A DNA stretch of 64,000 nt from RDYJ01 sp034931405 (GTDB lineage Bacteria > Cyanobacteriota > Cyanobacteriia > Cyanobacteriales > Nostocaceae). Positions 35,028-43,821 of the stretch are shown here, in pieces (position 1 is the stretch's first letter; the number at the start of each line of letters is the position of its first letter). Below the pieces are notes generated by a model, which did not search any database, was not told where the DNA came from, and saw only the letters and a list, made by a program, of their open reading frames with translations. The translations under genes and the position numbers were made by a program. The stretch covers positions 62,001-126,000 of the forward strand of contig NZ_JAYGHA010000004.1 of NCBI RefSeq assembly GCF_034931405.1. Reading direction: 5' to 3'.

Positions 35028-35924
35028 ATGAGTAAGAGAAGCGGACCGCCGCCTATTGTTTTTATCTTGATATTTCTAGGGCTTGTAGGTGGTGGTTACT
35101 GGTGGTTTTTCATGCGTAACTCTACCTCAACTCCGACAACCACACAGCCCAACAATAATCCTGTCAGTACAACTACTGAAGCTTTTCCACTCCCAACAAC
35201 AGTAGCCAGTGGTACTACCGTTAAAATAGATGGTTCTACCAGTATGGTGACAATCAACCAAAGTCTCAAAAATGGTTTTGAGAGACAATTTCCAGGAACA
35301 ACGGTGGGAACATCTGGAAATGGGACAGATAAAGGAATTCAGGATCTTTTAGCTGGTAAAATTGATATTTCCGCAGCGTCTAGACCATTGACAGCCCAAG
35401 AGCAAAGTCAGGGATTAAAGGCTGTGACTGTCACACAAGATGCGATCGCCATTATTGTCAGTAAAGCAAATCCTTTCAACCGAGGATTAACCAGCAGCCA
35501 AATTGCAGATATATTTCAGGGAAAAATTAATAATTGGTCAGCAGTAGGTGGTCCATCTGCAACTATCAACGTTATTAATCGCCCGGTAATTAGTGGCACA
35601 CATCAAACTTTTAAAGAATTGGTCCTCAAAGGGGGTAATTTTGGGACTACATCCAATATTACTACACTGCCACGAGATGCCACAACTCCCTTAATTCAAG
35701 CTTTGAAAAAAGATGGAATCGGCTATGCAACCTTTGATCAAGTTGCTAATCAGCAAACCGTGCGCGTTGTTGCTATTGAAGGTTTGACTCCAGAAGCTGC
35801 TAGTTATCCTTATAAACGTCCATTGTATTATGTCTATAAAGACCCTGCTAATGTTGGCGTTCAAGCATTTCTAGGTTATGTAACTTCACCCCAAGGACAA
35901 CAGGCTTTAGCATTAGGAAACTAA
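35028..35924 (+). CDS. PstS-like phosphate/anion-binding protein, membrane-anchored
   Basis: A 298-residue protein. Residues 10-30 are a transmembrane segment (VFILIFLGLVGGGYWWFFM), followed by a Thr/Pro-rich linker to about residue 60. The rest is a PBP-like domain: IDGSTSMVTINQSLKNGF, GTDKGIQDLLAGKIDISAAS and INVINRPVISGTHQTFKEL, the phosphate-binding pattern of PstS. No ABC permease or ATPase genes are nearby, so it may be a sensor or scaffold rather than a transporter subunit. It is coupled to the PspA-like gene. Confidence 0.82.
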   Translation: MSKRSGPPPIVFILIFLGLVGGGYWWFFMRNSTSTPTTTQPNNNPVSTTTEAFPLPTTVASGTTVKIDGSTSMVTINQSLKNGFERQFPGTTVGTSGNGTDKGIQDLLAGKIDISAASRPLTAQEQSQGLKAVTVTQDAIAIIVSKANPFNRGLTSSQIADIFQGKINNWSAVGGPSATINVINRPVISGTHQTFKELVLKGGNFGTTSNITTLPRDATTPLIQALKKDGIGYATFDQVANQQTVRVVAIEGLTPEAASYPYKRPLYYVYKDPANVGVQAFLGYVTSPQGQQALALGN

Positions 35925-36027
35925 TGTAGAAAAAAATAGGAAGTTAGGATGTGGGAGTTAAAGGTTAAAATAAGTTGCAACTCCTGTATTCTGACTTCTG
36001 GATTCTATTTTATTTATATTATCTTCT

Positions 36028-36666
36028 GTGACTAGAACTCGTGAACCCTTAATTAGTTTAGCACTGTATCACGCCTTTAAGTGGTCGGTGGTTAGTCCCA
36101 TGTTACACGCTTACTTTCGGGTAAAAATTTATGGCGTGGAAAATGTCCCCCAAACCGGTCCAGTGTTGGTAGTGAGTAACCACGCAAGTTATTTTGACCC
36201 ACCAATAGTTTCTAATTGTGTGCGTCGTCCAGTTGCATACATGGCTAAAGAAGAATTATTTAAAGTTCCCGTTTTAGCACAAGCAATTAAATTATATGGT
36301 GCTTACCCTGTGAGTCGGGGTAGTGCTGACCGTGCTGCTATCCGTGCGGCTTTAGAATGTCTTGATCAAGGTTGGGCTGTGGGTGTATTTTTAGAAGGTA
36401 CTCGTACCCCTGATGGTCGCATTACTGACCCTAAAAAAGGCGCAGCATTATTAGCAGCTAAAGCAAAAGTACCTTTTTTACCCGTGAGTTTATGGGGTAC
36501 TGACAAGATTTTACAACCTGGTTCATCTCTTCCCCGTGGAGTTCCCATTACTGTGAGAATTGGTAAACCAATTGATGCTCCTAGTTCAACTACTAAAACA
36601 GAATTAGAAGCTGTTACCCAAAAATGTGCAACTGTAATTAATGAAATGCACGATTTAGGGCGATAA
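36028..36666 (+). CDS. plsC: 1-acyl-sn-glycerol-3-phosphate acyltransferase (PlsC family)
   Basis: A 212-residue membrane-associated acyltransferase from a GTG start. The catalytic NHASYFD (H-x4-D) is near residue 51, and the FLEGTRTPDGR substrate motif is near residue 125. It makes phosphatidic acid by adding the second acyl chain. Length and motifs are complete. It stands alone, followed by an extended family A repeat. Confidence 0.9.
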   Translation: MTRTREPLISLALYHAFKWSVVSPMLHAYFRVKIYGVENVPQTGPVLVVSNHASYFDPPIVSNCVRRPVAYMAKEELFKVPVLAQAIKLYGAYPVSRGSADRAAIRAALECLDQGWAVGVFLEGTRTPDGRITDPKKGAALLAAKAKVPFLPVSLWGTDKILQPGSSLPRGVPITVRIGKPIDAPSSTTKTELEAVTQKCATVINEMHDLGR

Positions 36667-36690
36667 TAGCAAGTTTAGATTTTGGGTAAA

Positions 36691-36808
36691 AATTCAGGTG
36701 AGGCGATAAGATCCCCGACTTCTTTTGTTTATTGTGTCCATAAATGATAAATTGATCTGGTGAAGTCGGGGATCTGGGTATGAACTATTGCTATAACTGA
36801 ATACTTAC
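36691..36808. repeat. Extended family A element (118 bp), sister of 15890-16006
   Basis: Starts AATTCAGGTGAGGCGATAAG and ends CTATAACTGAATACTTAC, with the palindrome arms GATCCCCGACTTCTT and GAAGTCGGGGATC inside. It differs from the copy 21 kb away at about ten positions only. It fills most of the spacer between plsC and the permease gene. Confidence 0.9.
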
Positions 36809-36972
36809 GATTTGGGATTATCAATTGTCACAGTGCAGACAGAATTTATCTACTCAGGAATATGCTTTAAGGATGTGGTGGATAATTCGGTAATTGTATA
36901 TAGTTGAAGACTTATGTTGTTAACAACAATATCCCCAATTTCTTTAAGATAAATCCTAAATCTAAAATTGAT

Positions 36973-38010
36973 ATGAGTGGATTTGAAACCCGAAAAATCT
37001 GGCAGAGATTAAATAATTTAGTCTTAGTTCGCTTTTTACTTTTAGTTGCTTCTGGTTGGGCAATTGTACAGCTTTTGGATTATTTTCAAGCGGTGATAGT
37101 GGTTTTTTCATTGGCTGCAATTTTGGCGTTTTTACTTAACTATCCTGTAGACTTTCTCCGGCAATTTTTACCTCGTTCGGTTGCAGTTGTTTTAGTTTTT
37201 TTATGTAGCATAATGATACTTGGGGTGTTGATTATTAGTGTTGGTTTGACAGTTTTAGCCCAAGGACAACAATTAATTGATAGTATTTCCAGTTTTTTAA
37301 ATTCTTTAGTTCCTTTCATCGAAAGATTAGAGGAATTTCTAAAAAGTCGTAATTTGCAAATAGATTTAAGTGTAATTGAAACCCAACTCCGTAATCAGGC
37401 TGTAACAACACTGGTGACTAGTTTAACTATTTTACAAAGTATACTCACTAATTTTATCACTTTTGTATTTATTGCTGTTGTCGCTTTTTTTATGTTATTA
37501 GATGGCGAAAAATTATGGGAATTTTTGATTAAAATATTTCCGCAAAATCGCCGACAAAGATTTACAAATATCATCAGACGCAGTTTTCTAGGTTTTTTTC
37601 GTGGTCAATTATTATTAACTTTATTTTTGACAACTTCTACATTTATAGTCTTTTTATTATTTAATGTAAGATTTGCTTTATTATTGTCACTGATAGTAGG
37701 TTTTCTAGACATGATACCTGGGATTGGTGCAACATTAGGAGTTAGTACAATTACGTTAATTATTCTATCACAAGATGCTTGGTTGGCATTAAGGGTATTG
37801 ATAGCTTGTGTGATTCTCCAGCAGATTCAAGATAACTTAATTGCTCCACGAGTTATGCAAGGAACAATGAATCTCAACCCGGTAATAGTATTTTTCTCTT
37901 TATTAGTTGGTGCTAGAATTGCTGGTTTATTAGGTGTTTTTATCTCTATTCCTATTGCGGGAATAATTGTAGCTTTATTGGAAATTGATGAAATGAAATC
38001 AGAAGTTTAG
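36973..38010 (+). CDS. AI-2E/PerM family membrane transporter
   Basis: About 345 residues from ATG 36973 (MSGFETRKIWQRLNN); a TTG at 36904 would add 23 residues. It has about eight hydrophobic segments, including a pair at the N-terminus (VRFLLLVASGWAIVQLLDYF), a central polar loop (residues about 120-180) and the C-terminal VGFLDMIPGIGATLGV and NLIAPRVMQG motifs of the family. Its substrate in cyanobacteria is unknown; members include AI-2 exporters and Na+/H+ antiporters. Confidence 0.88.
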   Translation: MSGFETRKIWQRLNNLVLVRFLLLVASGWAIVQLLDYFQAVIVVFSLAAILAFLLNYPVDFLRQFLPRSVAVVLVFLCSIMILGVLIISVGLTVLAQGQQLIDSISSFLNSLVPFIERLEEFLKSRNLQIDLSVIETQLRNQAVTTLVTSLTILQSILTNFITFVFIAVVAFFMLLDGEKLWEFLIKIFPQNRRQRFTNIIRRSFLGFFRGQLLLTLFLTTSTFIVFLLFNVRFALLLSLIVGFLDMIPGIGATLGVSTITLIILSQDAWLALRVLIACVILQQIQDNLIAPRVMQGTMNLNPVIVFFSLLVGARIAGLLGVFISIPIAGIIVALLEIDEMKSEV

Positions 38011-38126
38011 TGATTGGTAATTAATAATTAGTAATTGGGAAGAAGAGTTTTTTAAAATCACGAATTATTTTACTCAAATGGATAAATAATGTATAATCTT
38101 GATTATACGAATATGATGGTTTAACT

Positions 38127-38423
38127 ATGTCTGATTTAAAAGAAACATTAAAACAAAACCTAGATGAAGCCGAATGGGATTGGTTAGTTCCCCATGCACA
38201 AAAAGATACGATAATTGTGGTAGCAGATGGTTTAGATTTGCTGGATGTGGGAGAAGCGATCGCTAGTGATAATATTCCCACTGTCCAAAATTGGATTGAT
38301 GAACAATTATTAGCTAAACCCTCACCAGAACAGTTGGGAGAATGGAATAGCGATCGCACTAAACGGTTTAATGCTTTGATTGTTGAACCTTATGTTTTAG
38401 TGCAAGAAAAAGCCGTTTTATGA
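38127..38423 (+). CDS. DUF2288 family protein
   Basis: A 98-residue protein beginning MSDLKETLKQNLDEAEWDWL with VVADGLDLLDVGEAIASD and FNALIVEPYVLVQE. This matches DUF2288, a small soluble family of unknown function in cyanobacteria and proteobacteria. The stop overlaps the next start (ATGA), so the two genes are coupled. Confidence 0.85.
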   Translation: MSDLKETLKQNLDEAEWDWLVPHAQKDTIIVVADGLDLLDVGEAIASDNIPTVQNWIDEQLLAKPSPEQLGEWNSDRTKRFNALIVEPYVLVQEKAVL

Positions 38424-39337
38424 CTCGACAACCCCATGATCAACTAGCAAAAGAATATCTAGAGGAATTATTAGCACCTCTAGGTAATGTCACTACTAGC
38501 AAAGATGTAAAAAGCGAAGTTCAAGAAATTGATGTTTGGTTTGTTCCTACAACAAAATCAGAAAATTCAGAATTAGGAATTTTAGGAAAAATGGCGGTTA
38601 CAAGCTGCCTTTTTGAACCTTATCGCAATGCACCTAATGAAATAGAAATTAGGAGTTGTTTGTTAAAATTGTATAGTGTTCAAGGTGAATTGTTAAGACA
38701 AGCGAAAAGAGAAAAACGTTCTCTATCTGAAGAAGAATTACCTTGTTTATGGATTTTAACACCAACCTGTTCTGAAAAAATCCTCAACAGTTTTGGAGGA
38801 AAAGCAAAAGATAACTGGGAAAAAGGAGTATATTTTCTCCCCAAAGCTTATAAAACTGCCATTGTTGCCATTAACCAATTATCCATTAAAGAGGATACAC
38901 TATGGTTAAGGGTACTAGGAAAAGGCAGAACTCAAACGGAAGCTATTACCGAAGTAGTTCAACTCTCAAAAGAGAATGATAAATGGAACAGACTGGTGGA
39001 AATTTTCGCATCTTGGCGGAAAAATTTAGAATTGAATAGTGATGTCAATGATGAAGAGGTAAAGGAGTTAATTATGAGTTTATCACCTGCGTATCTTAAA
39101 CAACGGGAAGAATGGAAACAAGAAGGTAAAGAAGAAGGACGACAAGAAGGACAAAAAGACGGACAGCGTTTGATGGTAGAGAGTTTGTTAGCAGTCCGTT
39201 TTGGTAATTTAGATGAGGAGTTATCTGTGATTGTAACTCGGATGATGGAACTTTCTTTGACAGAGAGAACCCAGTTATTGCTTAATTTATCTAATATTTC
39301 CCGTGAGGAATTATTAGCTAGGTTTAAAGTTGATTAG
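38420..39337 (+). CDS. Rpn-like/DUF4351 protein (PD-(D/E)XK nuclease family, transposase-related)
   Basis: A 305-residue protein. The N-terminal half carries a nuclease-like core (HDQLAKEYLEELL, EVQEIDVWFVP). The C-terminal part has EWKQEGKEEGRQEGQKDGQR, the charged repeat typical of Rpn/YhgA-type proteins, followed by a DUF4351-like tail (LLAVRFGNLDEELSVIVTRM). Rpn proteins are linked to recombination and mobile DNA and are abundant in cyanobacteria. It overlaps DUF2288 by 4 bases. A truncated paralog is at 42402. Confidence 0.8.
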   Translation: MTRQPHDQLAKEYLEELLAPLGNVTTSKDVKSEVQEIDVWFVPTTKSENSELGILGKMAVTSCLFEPYRNAPNEIEIRSCLLKLYSVQGELLRQAKREKRSLSEEELPCLWILTPTCSEKILNSFGGKAKDNWEKGVYFLPKAYKTAIVAINQLSIKEDTLWLRVLGKGRTQTEAITEVVQLSKENDKWNRLVEIFASWRKNLELNSDVNDEEVKELIMSLSPAYLKQREEWKQEGKEEGRQEGQKDGQRLMVESLLAVRFGNLDEELSVIVTRMMELSLTERTQLLLNLSNISREELLARFKVD

Positions 39338-39357
39338 ATGTTCTGAAAAAACTATGT

Positions 39358-39386
39358 AGAGACGTTTCATACAACGTCTCTTTAAA
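39358..39386. repeat. Family C palindrome (AGAGACGTT...AACGTCTCT), terminator-like
   Basis: Arms AGAGACGTT and AACGTCTCT with a 6-base centre, followed by TTTAAA. It lies 21 bases after the Rpn-like gene stop and probably terminates it. Related copies are at 42713-42741 (degenerate) and 56913-56936 (perfect). Confidence 0.8.
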
Positions 39387-39467
39387 CTAATATTGAAAGT
39401 TTAACAACAAGCATCTGCTTAATAATTCATAGTTCATTTCCCTTACGAATCTACGAATTACGAATTA

Positions 39468-41393
39468 TTAATTACTTTCTTTGTCTTGGTGATTCAAGAT
39501 TGCTGGACTAACTGAATTATTATTACGCACCATTTGACTAACTTGTCCAATTAAGTCTCCTAATTTACCTTCATCTAACAAGGTATTAATTAAGGAAAGT
39601 CCGCTAGTGGATAATAGCAACTTGTTAATATCTTGACTGCCACTACTACCATTTGCACCAGGGAAAGAATAAATCCGAGTATCTCCTAAAACTCCTGGTT
39701 GTGGTGCTAAAGCAGAAACAATTTCTGGGAGTTTATCCGCTAATTCTGGCCAGATAGTTGTGAGCATTTTCGCACTCAAATTAGCGTTACTAATTGTATT
39801 TTCAGCCGCAATTTTAGCTTGAATACCTTCAGCTTCAGCTAAGGCTTTATCACGGTTAGCATCTGCAAGAGTACGAATAGCTTCTGCTTCTAATTCTGCT
39901 GCTTCTTGGGCAATTTCTGCTTGACGACGACGACGGAAAGCGTCAATTTCCACAACGTTGCGATCGCTAATACTCCGTTCTTGAGCTTCCCTTTCTGCTG
40001 CAATTAAAGACAAGCGTTTGGTTCGTTCAGCTTTTTCAACTTCACTTGCTGTTTTTACAGATTCTTCAGCTTTAGCTTGTTCTGCTTGAGCAACAAAACT
40101 TTCACGTTTTTTGTTAGCAATTGCTATGGCCACATCTTCTTGAGCTAACCTTGCTACTCTTTCAGATTCTGCTATCTGAACTTGCGCTTTCAACTTTCCA
40201 GATTCTACACTTTGTTGACGAATAATTTCTGCTAATTCTGCTTCTTGCTTTTGCAAAGCTTGTGCTACTTTTAATTGTTTATTCCGTTCTTCTAAAGCAA
40301 TATCAGCTTCAATTTGGCTTTGTTGGAGGGATAACTTTCTGCGAATTTCTTCCTCTTCCACTGATTTTTCTTGCAAAATTTTGGTACGTTGTACCGTTGC
40401 AGCTTCTCTATCTTTAGACTCTTGAATTTCCCTTTCTCTCTGTGCTTTTAGTGCTTCTACTTGCAATTTTTGAGATAGTTTAGCACTTTCTTGTTCTTGG
40501 GCAATTTGCAATGATCTTTTTTGAGCATCCAGTTCTTTCTGCTCAATTGTCACCTGTGCTGATAATTCAACTTCCCGTTTTTGTTGCACTGAACGTTGAA
40601 TAATTTCCGTTCGCAAACGTACACCTTGAGCATCAAAGAAATTATCAGGATCATAGGTAACACTTTCTAATATTTCCGAAATGGCAATATTATTTAGGGT
40701 TAATCCCACTTTCTTCAAATCTGTACCCACTAAGTTTAAAACTTCCTGAGCAAAACCTAATTTATCAGAATCAATTTCAGCTAAATCCTTGGTTTTAGCT
40801 GCGGCTCTAATTGCGTCATCTGCTCTTTTTTCTAAAGCATTTTTGATGTCTTCAGGATTAATTTTAGTACCATTTTGTGATAGTCTGGCAGCAGCAGTCA
40901 AAACATCATCTTCGGAAGCATTAATACATACATAAAAAGTAACTCTGATATCTGCTCTCAGATAATCTTTGGTACGCACAGCCATTTTTCCAGTGCGTTC
41001 TACATCAATAGAAATTTCCCTCAAAGGTACTCTTGTTAACTGATGAAATCCCGGTAAAACAATACAACCACCATAGAGAATTACCGCTTTCTTTTTAGTA
41101 AATAATCCCCCCGTTCTCACAAAAGCTTCGTTATTGGGTGTGACTACATAAACTCTGGTATAAGCAAACAAGCTTAACAACAGCAGTAAAACTAAGGTAA
41201 CAATGACACCAGGAAATACTATTCCCCCATTTATTTGGGCTAAAGTCGGCTGAGTTGAAAGCGGAAATGTGGGAGTAATTGATCTTGTATATTCCTGCTT
41301 TGATTGTACCTTAAATGATGATATTTCCGGCACATTAACAGTTGGTAGAGCCTGGATAAATGTTAACCAAAAAAGCATTTTCTTTTCCTTCAA
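39468..41393 (-). CDS. Flotillin-like SPFH protein
   Basis: A 641-residue protein. Residues 1-50 are a leader that includes hydrophobic stretches, and a transmembrane segment VFPGVIVTLVLLLLLSLFAY lies near residue 65. An SPFH/band 7 domain (about 85-290) begins VVTPNNEAFVRTGG. It is followed by a very long Glu/Ala/Gln-rich coiled coil to about 540 and a C-terminal flotillin tail (ADKLPEIVSALAP). Flotillins form membrane microdomain scaffolds. The gene lies 6 bases after its YqiJ-like partner, a common two-gene operon. Confidence 0.9.
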   Translation of the reverse strand: MKEKKMLFWLTFIQALPTVNVPEISSFKVQSKQEYTRSITPTFPLSTQPTLAQINGGIVFPGVIVTLVLLLLLSLFAYTRVYVVTPNNEAFVRTGGLFTKKKAVILYGGCIVLPGFHQLTRVPLREISIDVERTGKMAVRTKDYLRADIRVTFYVCINASEDDVLTAAARLSQNGTKINPEDIKNALEKRADDAIRAAAKTKDLAEIDSDKLGFAQEVLNLVGTDLKKVGLTLNNIAISEILESVTYDPDNFFDAQGVRLRTEIIQRSVQQKREVELSAQVTIEQKELDAQKRSLQIAQEQESAKLSQKLQVEALKAQREREIQESKDREAATVQRTKILQEKSVEEEEIRRKLSLQQSQIEADIALEERNKQLKVAQALQKQEAELAEIIRQQSVESGKLKAQVQIAESERVARLAQEDVAIAIANKKRESFVAQAEQAKAEESVKTASEVEKAERTKRLSLIAAEREAQERSISDRNVVEIDAFRRRRQAEIAQEAAELEAEAIRTLADANRDKALAEAEGIQAKIAAENTISNANLSAKMLTTIWPELADKLPEIVSALAPQPGVLGDTRIYSFPGANGSSGSQDINKLLLSTSGLSLINTLLDEGKLGDLIGQVSQMVRNNNSVSPAILNHQDKESN

Positions 41394-41399
41394 CTAAAT

Positions 41400-42065
41400 T
41401 TAATTTTTAGAGTTTGAGCTATTTAACCAATGTTCCTCATCTACGCTGTCTTTAGCAATTACTAGATAAATTTGCTGTTTAAGTTCAATTACTATCACTT
41501 TTTCTCCCCGTTGTGGTGCGATAGTTGCCCAATCTGGGATAACAGCATTAATAGTCAAAAAATTACCTTTGGGATCGAGAATATCTACCTGACCAATTTT
41601 GCCTAAATTTTCCGCAGGAATATAGACAGAATTAACATTACCAATGCAACCAACTAGGCGATCGCTACTGGCATCTTCACTAAATTCAGCAAACATTTTA
41701 CCAATTGGTTCAGCTATCAATCTACCCATGAATAAACTGATAATTAGGGAAATAAACAAGATAGTTATCCCAGTTAAATTAATTTGTTGATTGGCCGCAA
41801 TGTCACCGATCCAAACATTTAACATCCAGCCAATGACACCCCACAGACTTAAATCTGTGGCCAACAATAACAACAATGGAGCTTTACCAATACCTGCCCA
41901 TCCGAGAAAGTTTCCAAAGCTCACATCGCTGTCTGTTTCCACATCTAAATCTGCATCTGCATCTAATTCTGCTTCTCCCCCTCCCATGAGAATCATGAAC
42001 AAAAAAAGTAGTATTCCTGTGATCAGGAAAATCCAATAAGGTAAGTTAGCTGGACTAAACAGCAT
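41400..42065 (-). CDS. YqiJ/NfeD-like membrane protein (OB-fold)
   Basis: A 221-residue protein with transmembrane helices near residues 8-28 (YWIFLITGILLFLFMILMGG), 60-85 and 95-115, separated by an acidic loop (ELDADADLDVETDSD). The soluble C-terminal region (VGCIGNVNSVYIP, GEKVIVIELKQQIYLVI) is the OB-fold of NfeD/YqiJ proteins, which partner flotillins. It is immediately upstream of the flotillin gene. Confidence 0.85.
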   Translation of the reverse strand: MLFSPANLPYWIFLITGILLFLFMILMGGGEAELDADADLDVETDSDVSFGNFLGWAGIGKAPLLLLLATDLSLWGVIGWMLNVWIGDIAANQQINLTGITILFISLIISLFMGRLIAEPIGKMFAEFSEDASSDRLVGCIGNVNSVYIPAENLGKIGQVDILDPKGNFLTINAVIPDWATIAPQRGEKVIVIELKQQIYLVIAKDSVDEEHWLNSSNSKN

Positions 42066-42401
42066 ATTTTTTCCTGCAAGATATGTAGCAGGTATTTTTA
42101 TATTCTTGTTTGAATATATCTTATTCTCTTCTCTAGAGAGATGTCAATATTATTTTTTTGATTTTTTAGGATTAATTAACTTTATTAACAACTTAACTTT
42201 ATTAAGATTAAGAATATTAACAAAATAGATAATTAAAGTTTGACTCTTGATAAATAAGGTGACAGAAATTAACGAAAATCCTGATCCAGATGAATTTTTG
42301 TAGGGGTTTAGCAATGCTAACCTCTACCCATTCAAACCATATTAAGTTAAACTATATATAAACTAATAAATTTAATAAATGCCAGGGTCTTAATCAATTT
42401 C
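42066..42401. other. 336-base AT-rich spacer
   Basis: Divergent spacer between the YqiJ-like gene and the truncated Rpn paralog. It contains a degenerate GTAGGGGTTTAGCAATGCTAA-like palindrome at 42300-42328 (family D; a related hairpin is at 59972-60000). I see no gene in it. Confidence 0.5.
42300..42328. repeat. Family D palindrome, degenerate (GTAGGGGTTTAG...)
   Basis: GTAGGGGTTTAGC followed by AATGCTAACCTCTAC, an imperfect palindrome. A similar GGGTTTAG / CTAAACCC hairpin occurs between hoxY and the DUF3122 gene. Confidence 0.6.
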
Positions 42402-42725
42402 ATGACACGACAACCTCATGACCAATTTGCCAAAGAATATCTAGAAGAATTATTAACCTCTCTAGGTAATGTCAAAACCAGCAAGGATGTAAAAAGCGAA
42501 GTTCAGGAAATTGATGTTTGGTTTGTTCCTACAACATCCTCATCTGAAAAATCCGAATTAGGATTATTAGCCAGAATGGCAGTTACAAGCTGTCTATTTG
42601 AACCTTACCGTAATGCTCCCAGCGAAATAGAAATTAGAAGTTGTTTGTTAAAATTGTATAGCATTCATGGAGAGTTGTTAAGACAAGCGAAAAGAGAAAA
42701 AAGTTCTCTAAAAGAGGCGTTTTAG
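42402..42725 (+). pseudogene. Truncated paralog of the Rpn-like gene
   Basis: The 107 codons match the first 100 or so residues of the 38420 gene closely (MTRQPHDQ-AKEYLEELL, EVQEIDVWFVPTT, MAVTSCLFEPYRNAP, RSCLLKLYS). After REKSSLKEAF the frame stops within a degenerate copy of the family C palindrome at 42713-42741. Downstream of it the sequence does not match the rest of the gene. Two-thirds of the protein, including the charged repeat and DUF4351-like tail, are lost, so it is probably a non-functional duplicate. Confidence 0.8.
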
Positions 42726-42741
42726 TCAAAGTCTCTTTAAA
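42713..42741. repeat. Degenerate family C palindrome at the truncation point
   Basis: 29 bases that align without gaps to 39358-39386, with 24 identical positions and the same TTTAAA end. It contains the stop codon of the truncated paralog. Confidence 0.7.
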
Positions 42742-42897
42742 TAAAATCAAGCTGACAGAACTTACTTACTGGAAATTCTTGTATTTTGACGCAACAACAT
42801 GGAAGTGAATAGTAATCTAAAGTTATGACGTAATCACTTTCCAGATTTTAGGTTTTTTACTCAGTATTTTGTTGTAACCAGAGATTCATTTTCTCTT

Positions 42898-43191
42898 TCA
42901 ATCTTCATCATCAGAATCTTCTTGTAAAATACGACTATTCAATCTTTCATATTCATCCTCTAGTAGCCACATTTTAGCGGCTTCATAATTGTCACTGCTA
43001 AAGATAATTTTATAGTTTTGTGCAGGGTTATGAATACAGAATTTTCCTGATTGTTCTTTGACTAACATCAGAATATAAGGAGGAGATATTAGAGTATCTA
43101 CCCAAATTTCTGCAAACTCCCATTCAGTTTCTTGGTCTGATGTTTGAGTGATTTCAGTAGCTTGTACGGGGTTTTGTGCGAGGTATGACAT
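42898..43191 (-). CDS. Small acidic hypothetical protein
   Basis: A 97-residue acidic protein (MSYLAQNPVQATEITQTSDQ; ends in EDSDDED) with a central beta-rich segment (ISPPYILMLVKEQSGKFCIH). No signal peptide or membrane helix. It overlaps the end of the upstream gene by 38 bases on the same strand, so the two are coupled. I do not recognise the family; the pairing and acidity would fit an antitoxin or immunity protein, but that is only inference. Confidence 0.6.
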   Translation of the reverse strand: MSYLAQNPVQATEITQTSDQETEWEFAEIWVDTLISPPYILMLVKEQSGKFCIHNPAQNYKIIFSSDNYEAAKMWLLEDEYERLNSRILQEDSDDED

Positions 43192-43633
43192 GATATTTGC
43201 CTGTAGTTTTCTTAATTTTTATTTCACCGTAATGCAGGGGGATTCGAGTACCGTCTGCTTTTAGTATATAACCAATTTGTTCGGCAAAATATAATCCATA
43301 TCGCTCATATTTATCTTCTGTATCTTCTATTCCTGTAGGTTCTCCTCTAAGTTTTATTTCCGATGCAACTCTTTCCATTGTTTGTTCATCGTTGAAGAGA
43401 AAAGCCATTCCTTCGGTTTCAAGTTCTCTTTGGGATTTTTTTGTTCCAGGAAGATGTTTTTCAATAAGACTGGTTCTGGATTCTAGGGTAATTTCACGAT
43501 CAATTCCGCTCATTTTGTATGGTGTGATGCTAGGAAGCCGAATATTACGACTATCTTCGAGATATTCAATACCGTTTTCTTTGATAAGTTTAGCATAGTG
43601 GTTGGAGAGAAGGTTGAGTTTAGGTTGTAGCAT
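43154..43633 (-). CDS. Hypothetical protein with conserved basic C-terminus
   Basis: A 159-residue protein with RLPSITPYKMSG, RTSLIEKHLPGTKKSQRELE, AFLFNDEQTMERVASEI and a C-terminal block IGYILKADGTRIPLHYGEIK followed by YHVIPRTKPR. I have a sense that the C-terminal pattern recurs in cyanobacterial hypothetical proteins, possibly toxin-like, but cannot name it with confidence. It is the first gene of a two-gene unit and is divergent from the NACHT gene. Confidence 0.6.
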   Translation of the reverse strand: MLQPKLNLLSNHYAKLIKENGIEYLEDSRNIRLPSITPYKMSGIDREITLESRTSLIEKHLPGTKKSQRELETEGMAFLFNDEQTMERVASEIKLRGEPTGIEDTEDKYERYGLYFAEQIGYILKADGTRIPLHYGEIKIKKTTGKYHVIPRTKPRTSY

Positions 43634-43821
43634 ATCTGAATAAACCCTCAGTTTTTACGACTCATTCATCATTACAAAAGTCACAAATTAATAAAATATC
43701 CAAAAAATATCAATTAAATATCAAATTAATATCAATTAAATAAAAATATTCAATTTCATCAAAAAATATTGCCAGATAATATTATTTTTTGTTATGCTGA
43801 ATTCATGTATATGTAGTAACA

